In this document: piece by piece, positions 51,513 through 59,579 of the stretch | Numbering within the stretch: the first letter of the stretch is position 1 | Layout of the letters: every line of letters begins with the position of its first letter | Notes under the pieces: model-generated | Told to the model about the DNA's origin: nothing | Database searches by the model: none | What the model saw: the letters and a program-made list of their open reading frames with translations, nothing else | Position numbers and translations under genes: made by a program | NCBI GenBank assembly: GCA_965229115.1 | Contig: CBDDIR010000003.1 | Coordinates: forward strand, 3,782,001-3,846,000 | Length of the DNA: 64,000 nucleotides | DNA from: UBA7672 sp965229115 | Lineage (GTDB): Bacteria > Pseudomonadota > Alphaproteobacteria > Caulobacterales > Hyphomonadaceae | Reading direction: 5' to 3'

Positions 51513-51968
51513 CTACGATCCCACCGGACAAACCAACGGCTTCCCCGCATCAGCCCCCATCAGCTTCACGATCCGCCAGCCATCCGCGAACTTCTTCAGC
51601 TCATACGCGCTCGCGCGATCCTTCGGCGGCAGCGGCGTTCCCGCAGCCGTCAGCCGCGTGAACTTCATCCCCGCCCACGCCGTATCCGCGCCCGTGATGC
51701 AGCCCTTGATCTCGTGAATATCCGAATGGTCATAACCCTGCGCCCGCAACTGCGCGAACGAGTGCTTCAGGCTCATCGTCTGTTCCGAAACGCTCGGCCC
51801 CTGACGATAGAAGTCGCGCGCGATCACCGCAGCGTCATGCTTGTTCCACGCCGCCGTGTAGTTCCACATGAACTGCTCGACCACGCGCTCCGGCGACAGC
51901 GAGGGCGCAGGCGGCGCGCTCTCGCAAGCGGCAACACCCAGCAAAGCAACAACAGCCAGAACTCGCAT
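51513..51968 (-). CDS. NTF2-like (SnoaL-fold) lipoprotein B
   Basis: A 151-residue lipoprotein (lipobox GVAAC, Cys15) that is clearly paralogous to the protein at 50150: TAAWNKHDAAVIARDFYR, QLRAQGYDHSDIHEIKGCI, FTRLTAAGTPLPPKDRAS and FADGWRIVK match at corresponding positions. Cys90 and Cys147 are again present. The start at 51968 is preferred to one at 51983 because GGGGATCA lies 5 bases upstream. It is divergent from the kelch gene at 52041. Confidence 0.82.
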   Translation of the reverse strand: MRVLAVVALLGVAACESAPPAPSLSPERVVEQFMWNYTAAWNKHDAAVIARDFYRQGPSVSEQTMSLKHSFAQLRAQGYDHSDIHEIKGCITGADTAWAGMKFTRLTAAGTPLPPKDRASAYELKKFADGWRIVKLMGADAGKPLVCPVGS

Positions 51969-52040
51969 CGGTTTGATCCCCATGTGCTGGAACCCATGCT
52001 AGCGTTTAGCCACCAGCAGTCGAGCCCACGGAGAAACACG

Positions 52041-53060
52041 ATGCTCACCCGCCGCACCGCCCTCATCTCCGCCGGCGCGACCCTCGCCATCGGCTGCGCC
52101 AACGCGCAACCCACAACACCCGCCAAACCGCATTACGTCACCACGCACAAGCCGCTGCCCTTCCGCGTGCAGGAGATCTACCCCGCCGCCCACAACGGCC
52201 GCATCCACATCGCCGGCGGCCTGCTCTCGAACGGCACAACCGTCACCGGCGTCTCGGATCAACATATCGCTTACGACCCAAAGACCGGCGCTTCCGAAAC
52301 GCTGATCAAGCTCCCCAACGCGACGCACCATCCGCAGATCGTCGCCTGCCGTGGACATCTGTTCGCGATGGGCGGTTTCAGAACCAATCCCGGCGCGGTG
52401 AACTGGATCATGACGCCGGCGACGCAGTTTTACGCCGACGATGGCTGGAACGGCATGCGCAACGCACCCGCACCGCACGCAGAAGCCGTCTCCGCCGTCA
52501 TTGGAGAACGCATTCACATCGTGGGCGGTCGAACGCCGAAGGGATCAGCCAACCTCGCCTATGGCGACCATGCCGACACGGATCATCACCTCGTGTACGA
52601 TGTCGATGCGAACAACTGGTCGAAAGCCGCGCCCGCCCTGTCGAAGCGCAACAGCGCAACCGGCGGCATGATCGATGGCCTCTGGCACGTCGCGGGGGGA
52701 CGGCATGTCACTGACGGCCCAACCGACGCGCACGAAGTCTATGATCCGAAGGAAGACCGCTGGCGCACAGCCGCCCCCATGCCCAAAGGCTCCGGCGCCG
52801 GCGGCAACGCAGCAGGCGTCCTCGCCGGCAAGCTCTACGTCTTCGGCGGCGAATACTTCGACAATGGCGGCCGCGTGCACCCGGAGGCGTGGGCTTACGA
52901 TCCGAAGACGGACGCTTGGGAGCCCATGCCCCCTATGCCCACCCCCCGCCACGGCCTCGGCGCCATCGTCCTCGACCAATCCATCTACCTCGTCGGCGGC
53001 GCCAAAAAACCAAGCGGCAGCGAGACCAGCGACGCGGTCGAAAGCTTCACCCTGAACTGA
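52041..53060 (+). CDS. Exported kelch-repeat protein
   Basis: A 339-residue protein. The N-terminus MLTRRTALISAGATLAIG has a twin-arginine-like signal. The body has five to six kelch repeats, each with the GG-(hydrophobic)-W or Y patterns: RIHIAGGLL, HLFAMGGFR, RIHIVGGRT, LWHVAGGRH, KLYVFGGEY and SIYLVGGAK, so a beta-propeller is likely. The start at 52041 has GGAGAAA just upstream; the frame is open upstream only by chance. Kelch propellers bind sugars or proteins, or act in sialic acid mutarotation (NanM-like). No such partner is present here. Confidence 0.88.
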   Translation: MLTRRTALISAGATLAIGCANAQPTTPAKPHYVTTHKPLPFRVQEIYPAAHNGRIHIAGGLLSNGTTVTGVSDQHIAYDPKTGASETLIKLPNATHHPQIVACRGHLFAMGGFRTNPGAVNWIMTPATQFYADDGWNGMRNAPAPHAEAVSAVIGERIHIVGGRTPKGSANLAYGDHADTDHHLVYDVDANNWSKAAPALSKRNSATGGMIDGLWHVAGGRHVTDGPTDAHEVYDPKEDRWRTAAPMPKGSGAGGNAAGVLAGKLYVFGGEYFDNGGRVHPEAWAYDPKTDAWEPMPPMPTPRHGLGAIVLDQSIYLVGGAKKPSGSETSDAVESFTLN

Positions 53061-53109
53061 TGACCCGTTTTCCCGCCCGATGCCGCTATCCATGGAGAGG
53101 GACAACTCC

Positions 53110-53580
53110 ATGAACGAGCTTCTGATCTACGCCGCCTGCGCCATCGCCGCGCTCGCGCTGTTCTTCGGCACGAAAGCCGCCGCTGCGAAATTCGGTCCGG
53201 CGAATGAAAGCATCGCCCGCAAGGAATTCGAGCAGATGCGCGACTTCCACCCCGGCGCGATCAACACCTATCTCGGCTCATCCATCGGCTACGACCCCGT
53301 CCGCAACCGCGTCGCCATCTGGGAAAAGCGCGGCGGCGCCCGCCTCGTCGACCCCAACGGCGTCAGCGCCTGGCACTCCGGCATGCTGCTCACCGTGGTC
53401 CTCAACCGCACCACTGCCACGCCAATGATCCAGCTCTACGCCCGCACCAGCGACACCAAACCCTTCTTCAAGGTCGGTGTTCTCAAAGAGACAGACGCCG
53501 CCTCCTGGCGCGACCGCCTGCAGGCAGCATTCGGAGGGGAAAAGGAACGCGAGTTCGACGCCAGAATCGCAGGCGTCTAG
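53110..53580 (+). CDS. Membrane-anchored hypothetical protein
   Basis: A 156-residue protein: one N-terminal hydrophobic segment (LLIYAACAIAALALFFG), then a soluble part with IGYDPVRNRVAIWEKRGGARLVDPNGVSAW and MLLTVVLNRTTATPMIQLYARTSD, which look like a small beta-rich domain. No family is recognised. The start at 53110 follows GAGAGGGAC; an earlier ATG at 53080 is less likely. Its stop overlaps the convergent NTF2-like gene in a shared CTAG (53577-53580). Confidence 0.7.
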   Translation: MNELLIYAACAIAALALFFGTKAAAAKFGPANESIARKEFEQMRDFHPGAINTYLGSSIGYDPVRNRVAIWEKRGGARLVDPNGVSAWHSGMLLTVVLNRTTATPMIQLYARTSDTKPFFKVGVLKETDAASWRDRLQAAFGGEKEREFDARIAGV

Positions 53581-54002
53581 GAGCAGCTCAGCTCAGTCGC
53601 ATAAGCGACAGTGCTCTCGGCAGCGACACGCCAGCCCGCATCCGTCTTCACGATGTCGAACTGCTTGGCCTCATCGCCTTCCATCAGCCCGCCAAAGGAG
53701 TACAGCCGGCCATACTTCACCAGCGCCTTGCCCTTGGTCGCATCGCTCGCACAGAACCACGCGCCATAAACATCGAGCTTGCCGAAATTGTCGTCGCGCA
53801 TGGCGGCAAACGTCTTGGTCAGCGCCGCTTCATCAGCCTGCACATAGACGTCCTTCGCCATCCCCGCCGCATCGCCGCGATTGAAGTTGGCGATCCAAGC
53901 ATTCAGCAAAGGCCGCGCTTCCGTTTCAATCTGCGTTCCAGCCGGCTGCGCAAAGGCAGGCGCAGCAGCAAACAGGGCAAAAGCGATCGCGAGGCGTTTC
54001 AT
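53577..54002 (-). CDS. Exported NTF2-like (SnoaL-fold) protein C
   Basis: A 141-residue protein with a signal peptide (AAAPAFAQ). It is more distant than A and B, but keeps the plan: LLNAWIANFNRGDAAGMAKDVY, a central GKLDVYGAWFC, and VKTDAGWRVAAES near the end. The cysteine pair (Cys84 and Cys140) matches the positions in the two other paralogues. GGAGACG lies before the ATG at 54002. Function unknown. Confidence 0.78.
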   Translation of the reverse strand: MKRLAIAFALFAAAPAFAQPAGTQIETEARPLLNAWIANFNRGDAAGMAKDVYVQADEAALTKTFAAMRDDNFGKLDVYGAWFCASDATKGKALVKYGRLYSFGGLMEGDEAKQFDIVKTDAGWRVAAESTVAYATELSCS

Positions 54003-54024
54003 CGGCGTCTCCATCCTGTCGCTT

Positions 54025-55299
54025 CTAGTCTATCGCCGGCTTCCGCAGCAACAGCAGCGCTGCAAGACTCAGGGCCGCCGCAAGGCTCAGATAGAAGCCC
54101 ACAAACGACAGCCCGCCCTGCTCAGCCAGCATCTGCGCCGCAACCGGCGTGAACCCGCCGCCAATGACGCCGCCCACGTTGAACGCCACGCTGGCCCCCG
54201 TGTACCGCACCCGCGCCGGAAACAGCCCGGGCAACCACGCGCCCAGCGGCCCATAAACAAAGCCCATCAGGAGCAGAAGGATCGACAGGAACACGCCAAC
54301 AATCAGCAGATCGCCCGAGCCCAGCATCGGCCCCAGGATAAAGCCCGCTCCAATCGCCAGCACGCACCCGATCGACAACACCAGCCGCGGGCTCTTCGCA
54401 TCCGACCAGTAGCCGGCCCACACGATGCCCCCCGCCATAAACAGGATCGCCACCAGCTGCACCTGCAGGAACAACTCACGCGGATACCCCAGCGCCGTCG
54501 TGCCGTAGCCAAGCGCGAACGCCGTCGCGATGTAATAAATGCAGAAGCAGGCCACTACGCCGAACGTGCCGCCAAGTGTCGCCTTCCAGTGATCGCGGAA
54601 CAGCTCGCCCAGCGGAACCGATGGCGGCTTCTCCTTCTCAAGCACCGCGCGGAACGCCGGCGTCTCGTGCAGCTTCAGCCGCACCCACAGGCCGACAGCC
54701 ACCAGCAGCGCGCTCGCCAGGAACGGAATGCGCCAACCCCAATCAAGGAAGTCCTGCGGGCTCAGCAGCAGACCAAGGATCAGGAACAGCCCGTTGGCCG
54801 CAATGAAGCCCACCGGCGCGCCCAGCTGCGGGAACATCCCGAACCGCGCCTTCCACCCCGGCGGCGCATTCTCAACCGCCAGCAGAGCCGCCCCGCCCCA
54901 CTCGCCACCCAGCCCCAGCCCCTGGCCAAAGCGCAGCACGCACAACAGAAACGGCGCAATCCACCCCGCCATCGCATAGGTCGGCAGGAAGGCGATCGCC
55001 ATGGTCGATCCGCCCATCAGCATCAGCGACCACACCAGCGTCGACTTGCGCCCGATCTTGTCGCCGAAATGCCCGAACACCACCGCGCCAACGGGCCGTG
55101 CGATGAACGCAATCGCGAAAGTCGCATACGACGACAGCAACTGCGCGCTCGCCGACTCCGACGGGAAGAACAGCGTCGGGAACACCAGCGAAGCCGCCGT
55201 GGCGTAAATATAGAAATCGTAGAATTCGACCGCCGTGCCGACGAGGCTCGCCGTCAACACTCGCGCTGCGGGCGCACGCTCCGCCGTTGCTGCCGTCAT
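54025..55299 (-). CDS. MFS transporter of the metabolite:H+ symporter (MHS) type
   Basis: A 424-residue permease with about 12 membrane helices. The loop 2-3 motif GHFGDKIGRKSTLVWSLMLMGGSTMAIAFLPTY and the RFGQGLGLGGEWGGAALLAVENA region are characteristic of the MHS branch (ShiA, ProP, KgtP relatives). It probably takes up a carboxylate, osmolyte or amino acid derivative; the substrate is unknown. The ATG at 55299 is clear. It may be cotranscribed with the O-methyltransferase 87 bp upstream. Confidence 0.92.
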   Translation of the reverse strand: MTAATAERAPAARVLTASLVGTAVEFYDFYIYATAASLVFPTLFFPSESASAQLLSSYATFAIAFIARPVGAVVFGHFGDKIGRKSTLVWSLMLMGGSTMAIAFLPTYAMAGWIAPFLLCVLRFGQGLGLGGEWGGAALLAVENAPPGWKARFGMFPQLGAPVGFIAANGLFLILGLLLSPQDFLDWGWRIPFLASALLVAVGLWVRLKLHETPAFRAVLEKEKPPSVPLGELFRDHWKATLGGTFGVVACFCIYYIATAFALGYGTTALGYPRELFLQVQLVAILFMAGGIVWAGYWSDAKSPRLVLSIGCVLAIGAGFILGPMLGSGDLLIVGVFLSILLLLMGFVYGPLGAWLPGLFPARVRYTGASVAFNVGGVIGGGFTPVAAQMLAEQGGLSFVGFYLSLAAALSLAALLLLRKPAID

Positions 55300-55386
55300 T
55301 ACGCTGCCTCCACGACCCGGGAGGGTTTAGGCCAGAAAGTCAGCCGGCAAGCAACCGGCTGCTTCCTCCGGGCCGTGCAGCAGGCC

Positions 55387-56055
55387 TCAACCGAGGCGCA
55401 TCGACAGCTCAACGTCGGCATCGAACGGCACCGACAGATACCCCGCCGCCGGCGAGCGAACACGCGCCAGATACTCCGGGCAGTAATCGGCATTGTCCGC
55501 CACGATCATCGCGCCCGGGCGCAACCGGCTCTCCAGAAGGTCGAGCACGTCCGAGTAGAGCGCCTTGGCTCCATCGAGCAGCACGAGGTCAATCGTCTCC
55601 GGCAGGTCAACCGCCAGCGTCTTCAGGGCATCGCCCTCACGGATCTCGACCAGATCGGCCACACCGCCCGCCTCAAGATTGGCCCGCGCCCGCGCCGCCT
55701 TCGAGGGCTCGAACTCGCACGTGATCAACCGCCCGCCGCCATTCTCGCGCAGAGCCGCTGCCATGTGCAGCGTCGAGATACCGAACGACGTGCCGAACTC
55801 GACAATCGTCCGCGCCTTCAGGCCGCGCGCCAGCATGTAGAGCAGATGCCCCGTCTCGCGCGACACGGCGAGCGGATAGTCCTTCAGCGCGCCGTAGAAC
55901 TCGACATAGTCGGTCTTGCTGCGCATCATTCGCTGATGATCGCCAAGCCGATGCGCGAACTGCGGATCATTCATCGGCGAGGCCGCATCGGCATCCGCAA
56001 ACAGGCGATCAATCAGCGGGGCGAGTGGAGCTGTTGCGAGCGAAGTCACGGTCAT
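55387..56055 (-). CDS. SAM-dependent O-methyltransferase (family 3-like)
   Basis: A 222-residue methyltransferase. The SAM site is ARTIVEFGTSFGISTLHMAAALRENGGGRLITCEFEPSKAARA (about 82-124). DLVLLDGAKALYSDVLDLLESRLRPGAMIVADNA matches the metal- and catechol-binding region of catechol/caffeoyl-CoA O-methyltransferases. The acceptor is unknown. It is divergent from a TetR gene (56156), and the inverted repeat between them suggests direct control by that regulator. Confidence 0.9.
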   Translation of the reverse strand: MTVTSLATAPLAPLIDRLFADADAASPMNDPQFAHRLGDHQRMMRSKTDYVEFYGALKDYPLAVSRETGHLLYMLARGLKARTIVEFGTSFGISTLHMAAALRENGGGRLITCEFEPSKAARARANLEAGGVADLVEIREGDALKTLAVDLPETIDLVLLDGAKALYSDVLDLLESRLRPGAMIVADNADYCPEYLARVRSPAAGYLSVPFDADVELSMRLG

Positions 56056-56110
56056 GGGGGAGGTCCTCGTTTCTTGTTTTCAAGTCTGGCGTTTCACCAG
56101 AATTGAAAAT

Positions 56111-56138
56111 ACGAATAGTTCGTCAGGTTTTCTATTCG
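56111..56138. promoter_or_regulatory. TetR-type operator in the methyltransferase/TetR divergent promoter
   Basis: ACGAATAGTTCGT (56111-56123) is a perfect palindrome with a 3-base centre. CGAATAG (56112-56118) and CTATTCG (56132-56138) form a wider repeat. It lies 56 bases from the methyltransferase start and 18 bases from the TetR start, so repression of both genes is plausible. Confidence 0.6.
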
Positions 56139-56155
56139 CATTCAAGCAACGCCCC

Positions 56156-56788
56156 ATGCCCGCACGCAAACGCGCCCAGATTTCAACGCGAAAACAGCCA
56201 CAACAGGCGCGCTCTAACGACCTTGTTCAGGCCATTCTCGAAGCGGCTGTTCGCGTTCTGGAGAAGGAAGGCGCGCAACGTTTCACGACAGCGCGCGTCG
56301 CGGCAAAGGCCGGCGTCAGCGTCGGCTCGGTCTATCAGTATTTCCCGAACAAGGCATCGATCCTGTTCCGCCTGCAGAGCGATGAGTGGCGCGAGAACAC
56401 CACCATGATGCGCGCCATCCTGCAGGACAGCGCAACCCCGCCCTTCGATCGCGTGCGCAAGCTGGTGCACACCTTCGTCAAATCCGAGTGCGATGAAGCC
56501 GCCGTCCGTATTGCCCTCAGCGACGCCGCCCCGCTCTATCGCGACGCGCCTGAAGCCGCCGAAGCCAAGGGCGAATGGGACAGCGTCGCCGACGCCTTCA
56601 TGCGCGAAGTCCTGCCGGGCAAACCGAAAGCCGTCCGCGACCTCGCCAGCGACATCATAACGACGGCGCTCGGCACAATGGGCAAAGAGTTTTCCGAAGA
56701 GCCGCGCACGCCAGCAGAAATCCGGACATACGCCGACGCCATGACCGACATGTTCTGCGCGTATCTGAAATCGTTGCAGGTGCGCTGA
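56156..56788 (+). CDS. TetR/AcrR-family transcriptional regulator
   Basis: A 210-residue regulator. The HTH at about 41-71 is FTTARVAAKAGVSVGSVYQYFPNKASILFRL, a classical TetR signature, and the C-terminal part is helical with no recognised ligand domain. The N-terminus MPARKRAQISTRK is basic. The longer upstream frame is rejected because the TetR domain fits an ATG at 56156 well. It is divergent from the O-methyltransferase and is convergent with rlmN. Likely target: that methyltransferase, perhaps with the downstream MFS gene. Confidence 0.9.
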   Translation: MPARKRAQISTRKQPQQARSNDLVQAILEAAVRVLEKEGAQRFTTARVAAKAGVSVGSVYQYFPNKASILFRLQSDEWRENTTMMRAILQDSATPPFDRVRKLVHTFVKSECDEAAVRIALSDAAPLYRDAPEAAEAKGEWDSVADAFMREVLPGKPKAVRDLASDIITTALGTMGKEFSEEPRTPAEIRTYADAMTDMFCAYLKSLQVR

Positions 56789-56791
56789 AGG

Positions 56792-57979
56792 CTATTCGCC
56801 CGCAGCCGCTTCCTTCTCGGCCAGGCGGCGCTTGAGCGCTTCGCTGGCTTTCTCTTTCACGCTCTCGGAACGCAGCTGCCCGCAGGCTGCGAGAATGTCG
56901 CGGCCACGCGGCGTGCGGATCGGCGAGGCATAGCCCGCGCGGTTCAGCACTTCGGCAAAGTTCTCGATCGTCTCCCAGTCCGAGCACTCGTATTGCGTGC
57001 CGGGCCACGGGTTGAATGGGATCAGGTTGATCTTGCTCGGCACGCCTTTCAGCAGCTTCACGAGATCCTTCGCCTCGGCCAGCGAGTCGTTGACGCCTTT
57101 GAGCATCACATACTCGAACGTGACGCGCTTCGAGTTGCCGAGGTCCGGATATTGCCGGATCGCATCGAACAGCTCTTTGAGGTCATACTTCTTGTTGATC
57201 GGCACCAGCTGATCGCGCAGATCATCGTTGGTTGCGTGCAGCGAGATGGCCAGCATCGCGCCCGTGCGCTTGCCCAGCTCCGGGATCTTCGGCGCCACGC
57301 CAGCGGTCGACACGGTGATCCGGCGCTTCGATATCGAAATTCCGTCGCCATCGCCGATCGTCTCCAGCGCCTCGACGACGTTGTCGAGATTGTAGAGCGG
57401 TTCGCCCATGCCCATGAAGACAATGTTGGTCAGCAGACGATCGCCGAGGTTCAGCGGCTTCTCTGCCGTCGGCCATTCCTCCAGCGCATCACGCGCCACC
57501 ATCACCTGGTTCACGATCTCGGCGGCGGAAAGATTGCGCACCAGCTTCTGCGTGCCCGTATGGCAGAACGAGCAGGTCAGCGTGCAGCCCACCTGGCTCG
57601 ACACGCACAGCGCACCCGCCTTGCCCACATCCGGAATATAGACGCACTCGGCCTCGATGTTCGGCCCATAGCCAACCAACCATTTGCGCGTGCCGTCGAC
57701 CGAGACCTGCGCCGCACTGATCGGAGGCCGCTCAAGCACGAACTTGTCGCCCAGCAGCGCCCGCAGCTCCTTGGCCACGTCGGTCATCTTGGCGAAGTCA
57801 GTGACGCCATAATGGTAGATCCAGCGCCACAGCTGGCTCGCCCGCATCCGCGCCTTCTTCTCCTCCACGCCCGCGCCAATCAGCGCCAGACGCAGCCCCT
57901 CCCGCCCCAAACCAGCAAGGTTGGGCGTGGCGACAACCGGCGCTGCCGGCTTACGGGTGAGATCGAGTTCCACGGACAT
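56792..57979 (-). CDS. rlmN: 23S rRNA (A2503-C2)/tRNA (A37-C2) methyltransferase RlmN
   Basis: A 395-residue radical-SAM methyltransferase that methylates C2 of A2503 in 23S rRNA and A37 in some tRNAs. The cluster motif is QVGCTLTCSFCHTG (Cys132, Cys136, Cys139). The catalytic cysteine that forms the thioacetal is seen in RDILAACGQL (Cys366). The start at 57979 is clear, and the protein is slightly longer than E. coli RlmN owing to its N- and C-terminal tails. It is convergent with the TetR gene. Confidence 0.95.
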   Translation of the reverse strand: MSVELDLTRKPAAPVVATPNLAGLGREGLRLALIGAGVEEKKARMRASQLWRWIYHYGVTDFAKMTDVAKELRALLGDKFVLERPPISAAQVSVDGTRKWLVGYGPNIEAECVYIPDVGKAGALCVSSQVGCTLTCSFCHTGTQKLVRNLSAAEIVNQVMVARDALEEWPTAEKPLNLGDRLLTNIVFMGMGEPLYNLDNVVEALETIGDGDGISISKRRITVSTAGVAPKIPELGKRTGAMLAISLHATNDDLRDQLVPINKKYDLKELFDAIRQYPDLGNSKRVTFEYVMLKGVNDSLAEAKDLVKLLKGVPSKINLIPFNPWPGTQYECSDWETIENFAEVLNRAGYASPIRTPRGRDILAACGQLRSESVKEKASEALKRRLAEKEAAAGE

Positions 57980-58082
57980 TTCGGGGGTCAGATAGCAGCG
58001 GCGCGTTAATATCCCAAGGGGCGCACTGTCTCAGAGGCCCAAACCCCGCTTGACCCGGCCCCTGCGGACGGTCCGATAACCC

Positions 58083-58099
58083 TGTCTGCCCAACAGACA
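58083..58099. promoter_or_regulatory. Inverted repeat just upstream of the MerR-ATPase gene
   Basis: TGTCTG-N5-CAGACA is a perfect 6-bp repeat, with CAGG directly downstream in the ribosome site. It ends 10 bases before the TTG start at 58110. A MerR-type operator normally lies between -35 and -10, so this could be an autoregulatory operator or a translational hairpin. Confidence 0.45.
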
Positions 58100-58109
58100 C
58101 AGGTGATTC

Positions 58110-59105
58110 TTGAGCCAGCCCTTCCTGTCAGCCGCCGACGCCGCCCGCCGCCTAGGCGTCTCCGCCAAGGCCCTGCGGCTCTACGAGGACCGCGGACTGC
58201 TTATCCCGGGCCGGACCCCAGCTGGCTGGCGCGCCTACAGCCCCACAGACCTTGCTCGCGCCGAAGAGATCATCATGCTTCGCAAGCTGGGCCTTAGCCT
58301 GACGCAAGTCGCGCGGGTATTGGATGGCGATCCATCTGGCATTGGACCTACGCTGGCCGCCCATCAAGCCGCGTTGGAGTCGCGACTGACACAGTTGGCG
58401 GGTGCGATTGATCAGGTTCGCAATCTCCGCCGGAAACTTGCTGGCGGCGAGGCGCCTGCTCTGGCCGATCTTACCCGGCTGCAATCGCCCGATCGTCTCG
58501 TTGCCCTGGATCTGCCCTGGCCGTGGGGTGGTGAACGCTTCGAGTTCACAATCAACCGCCCACTGACATGGATCACAGGCCCGCTCGGCAGCGGCAAGAC
58601 AAAGCTCGCCATGCAGATCGCTGAAGCTATTCCCGGCGGCGTCTTCCTCGGCCTCGACCGTCGGGCAAGCGTGACGAACGACGCACATCAGGTGCGCGTG
58701 AAACGCTCTCTGGACTGGTTGATCGAAGACGGCGCCACAGGCTCAGACGCGCTTACAACGCTCATCACAGCGCTTGAGGCGGAAGGGCCCGAAGCCTTTG
58801 TCGTGGATCTGATCGAGCAAGGCCTCGACCAGCCTACTCAACTCGCGCTCGCAGCCTGGCTGCGTCTGCGCGGAGCCGGCTCCCCGCCGATATTTGCCAT
58901 GACGCGATCCAGCGCCATGCTCGATCTCGCTGCCTGCAGCACCAGCGAAACAATCATCCTCTGCCCCGCCAACCACAGCCCGCCGCTGATCGTGACGCCA
59001 CACGTGGGATCGCCCGGCTACGAGGCCCTCGCCACCTGCCTCGCGCCGCCCGATGTCCGCGCACGAACGGAAGGCGTGATCGCCTTCCGCCCGCCAGCGG
59101 CCTAG
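58110..59105 (+). CDS. MerR-type DNA-binding domain fused to a P-loop ATPase domain
   Basis: A 331-residue protein. Residues about 4-75 are a MerR-type winged helix: LSAADAARRLGVSAKALRLYEDRGLLIPGRTPAGWRAYSPTDLARAEEIIMLRKLGLSLTQVARVL. A helical linker (about 83-112) follows. From about 145 comes an ATPase-like domain with Walker A WITGPLGSGKTKLAM (154-168) and a Walker B-like FVVDLIEQGLDQPTQLALAAWL (230-251). This is not the usual MerR sensor layout. The TTG start at 58110 has AGGTGA six bases before it. Function unknown. Confidence 0.85.
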   Translation: MSQPFLSAADAARRLGVSAKALRLYEDRGLLIPGRTPAGWRAYSPTDLARAEEIIMLRKLGLSLTQVARVLDGDPSGIGPTLAAHQAALESRLTQLAGAIDQVRNLRRKLAGGEAPALADLTRLQSPDRLVALDLPWPWGGERFEFTINRPLTWITGPLGSGKTKLAMQIAEAIPGGVFLGLDRRASVTNDAHQVRVKRSLDWLIEDGATGSDALTTLITALEAEGPEAFVVDLIEQGLDQPTQLALAAWLRLRGAGSPPIFAMTRSSAMLDLAACSTSETIILCPANHSPPLIVTPHVGSPGYEALATCLAPPDVRARTEGVIAFRPPAA

Positions 59106-59108
59106 CGG

Positions 59109-59480
59109 CTACGCTTCCGGTTTCGCTTCCAGCTCCACGATGGTCTTGAAGCCGCCCCAGAACATGCGTTTGCCGTCGAATGGCATCTTGGCCGGATCAT
59201 ATTTCATATCGGGATCGGCCATGACTTTCTTCATGACCTCGTCGCGGTGCTTGCGGTTCTTGTAAACGGCGAAGGCAAACACGACAGTCTCGCCTTCCTT
59301 TTTCTTCACCGCGCGATGGAAGTCAGTCGACTTGCCTGCCGGCACATCGTCAGCGACCGACTCGAAATACTGCAGCGCGCCATGCTTGATCCAGACCTTG
59401 CCCGCGCGCTTGGCTTCCTTCTTGTACGCATCGACATTGCCCTCGGGCACGGGAAGTACAAAACCGTCGACATAGGCCAT
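59109..59480 (-). CDS. DUF1428 family protein
   Basis: A 123-residue protein with the DUF1428 pattern: YVDGFVLPVPEGNVDAYKKEAKRAGKVWIKHGALQYFESVADD, then KEGETVVFAFAVYKNRKHRDEVMKKVMADP and MPFDGKRMFWGGFKTIVEL. The ATG at 59480 is preferred to a longer start because the domain begins immediately after it. It is a small soluble protein, possibly with a ferredoxin-like dimer fold. Its role is unknown. It is convergent with the MerR fusion, with only 3 bp between the stops. Confidence 0.9.
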   Translation of the reverse strand: MAYVDGFVLPVPEGNVDAYKKEAKRAGKVWIKHGALQYFESVADDVPAGKSTDFHRAVKKKEGETVVFAFAVYKNRKHRDEVMKKVMADPDMKYDPAKMPFDGKRMFWGGFKTIVELEAKPEA

Positions 59481-59579
59481 GGCGCGTCCTCGCTCTGCTT
59501 CTGTAAGCACAGAACAGTAGGCGCGAGTCATCGCGCGGCAAGGAAAGAGCACCGAGTTGATAGGCTTTTGATCGAAGCC

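Noticed and set aside
51064..51531. 155-codon minus-strand open frame in the repeat gap
   Set aside because: It runs through the palindromic repeats (51300-51486) and has no domain or good ribosome site.
55341..55361. CAGCCGG/CCGGCTG stem between MFS and methyltransferase genes
   Set aside because: Seven base pairs without a U-tract, and both genes are on one strand, so termination there is unsupported.
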